Position numbers and translations under genes: made by a program. DNA of 6,774 nucleotides from Clostridia bacterium (lineage in GTDB: Bacteria > Bacillota > Clostridia > Christensenellales > Borkfalkiaceae), in NCBI GenBank assembly GCA_029071285.1, contig JAIEAS010000217.1, positions 1 to 6,774 of the forward strand. The letters run 5' to 3'. The notes below the pieces were generated by a model. The model was not told the DNA's origin and made no database searches. It saw only the letters and a list, made by a program, of their open reading frames with translations. Below, piece by piece: positions 6,645 to 6,774 of this stretch (its first letter is position 1; each line of letters starts with the position of its first letter).

Positions 6645-6725
6645 TCTCGTCGTACCGAAGCCACGGGTAGATACATTCGGCTCCGCTCAGTATGACACCC
6701 GTGGCTTACTACGCTCGGGATGACA
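6645..6725. repeat. Palindromic interspersed repeat, copy C (compound form)
   Basis: Read on the minus strand, it begins TGTCATCCCGAGCGTAG (6709-6725) and contains a second head in the same orientation, TGTCATACTGAGCGGAGCCG (within 6676-6697). The arms AAGCCACGGGT (6658-6668) and ACCCGTGGCTT (6697-6707) pair perfectly over 11 bases, and the outer CTCG/CGGG region extends the stem. This looks like a nested or partly duplicated version of copies A and B. Confidence 0.7.
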
Positions 6726-6734
6726 AAGAAAAAA

Positions 6735-6757
6735 CCCGCTGCGCATTGCGCAGCGGG
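6735..6757 (-). terminator. Strong intrinsic terminator, probably of a minus-strand gene beyond the right edge
   Basis: CCCGCTGCGC and GCGCAGCGGG form a perfect 10-base GC-rich stem around a 3-base loop. On the minus strand the stem is followed directly by T6 (6729-6734), then CTTTG. The plus-strand side has only CTTTAAACTTT, so the minus direction is favoured; two-way action is possible. Confidence 0.8.
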
Positions 6758-6774
6758 CTTTAAACTTTATATTT

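Larger units (their letters stand above)
6086..6774. other. Repeat- and hairpin-rich intergenic region without a convincing protein gene
   Basis: This 689-base stretch holds three copies of a palindromic interspersed repeat, a 74-base GC-rich hairpin, an AT-rich cluster of TTCCAAAAA motifs, one plus-strand consensus promoter and a right-edge terminator; each is listed separately. The short stretch 6263-6320 has only a small palindrome, TTTACC-CTTA-GGTAAA (6272-6287). I found no good minus-strand promoter for the surface protein gene here. Confidence 0.7.

Noticed and set aside
6524..6670. 48-codon plus-strand reading frame (ATG at 6524-6526) with GAGG upstream
   Set aside because: Its Phe/Lys-rich protein follows from T- and A-runs, its end lies inside repeat copy C, and the predicted transcript start would remove most of the ribosome site. 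The longer version from TTG begins in the -35 box.
6100..6725. CRISPR array from the repeated TGTCAT sequences
   Set aside because: Copies are diverged, palindromic, irregularly spaced and lack uniform spacers or cas genes.

Overview
The window most likely comes from an anaerobic Clostridia-type Firmicute, probably an uncultured gut lineage. This is inferred from AGGAG-type ribosome binding sites, consensus TTGACA/TATAAT promoters, simple intrinsic terminators, and a giant secreted protein built from Ig-like repeats. No rRNA or marker gene fixes the taxonomy. Both complete genes and the one partial gene are on the minus strand, so transcription runs right to left.

Layout, left to right. Positions 1-492 hold the N-terminal 164 codons of an ABC transporter ATPase of the MacB/LolD/FtsE type; the gene runs off the left edge. 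Positions 485-1063 hold a TetR-family regulator whose 3' end overlaps the ATPase start by 8 bases, so the two form an operon. A consensus promoter (1109-1137) drives this operon, and a directly repeated AAAACATAWGTT operator candidate (1083-1108) lies over the expected transcription start. This is the classic form of a self-repressing TetR controlling its own efflux or export transporter. A hairpin terminator (1149-1181) separates the operon from the next gene.

Positions 1196-6085 encode a 1629-residue single-pass membrane protein. It has a signal peptide, an N-terminal DUF6273-like domain, about 1000 residues of Ig/MBG-like beta repeats outside the cell, one transmembrane helix near residues 1299-1324, and an unusual cytoplasmic tail of about 305 residues. 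The tail holds a highly charged coiled coil, a Gln/Met/Pro/Tyr-rich low-complexity stretch, a second helical segment and an acidic C-terminus. Its function is unknown; the architecture suggests a cell-surface adhesin or sensor tied to something inside the cell.

Positions 6086-6774 appear to hold no convincing protein gene but are dense in structure. There are three copies of a TGTCAT..GAGCG palindromic interspersed repeat, a separate 74-base GC-rich hairpin, seven copies of the 9-mer TTCCAAAAA (both orientations) in about 200 bases, a plus-strand consensus promoter followed by a terminator-like hairpin with a U-rich tail (a possible small RNA of about 80 nt), and a strong terminator at the right edge that probably ends a minus-strand gene lying beyond the window.

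I found no CRISPR array, tRNA, rRNA, transposase or prophage gene. The most unusual items are the receptor-like giant protein and the repeat-rich intergenic island upstream of it.
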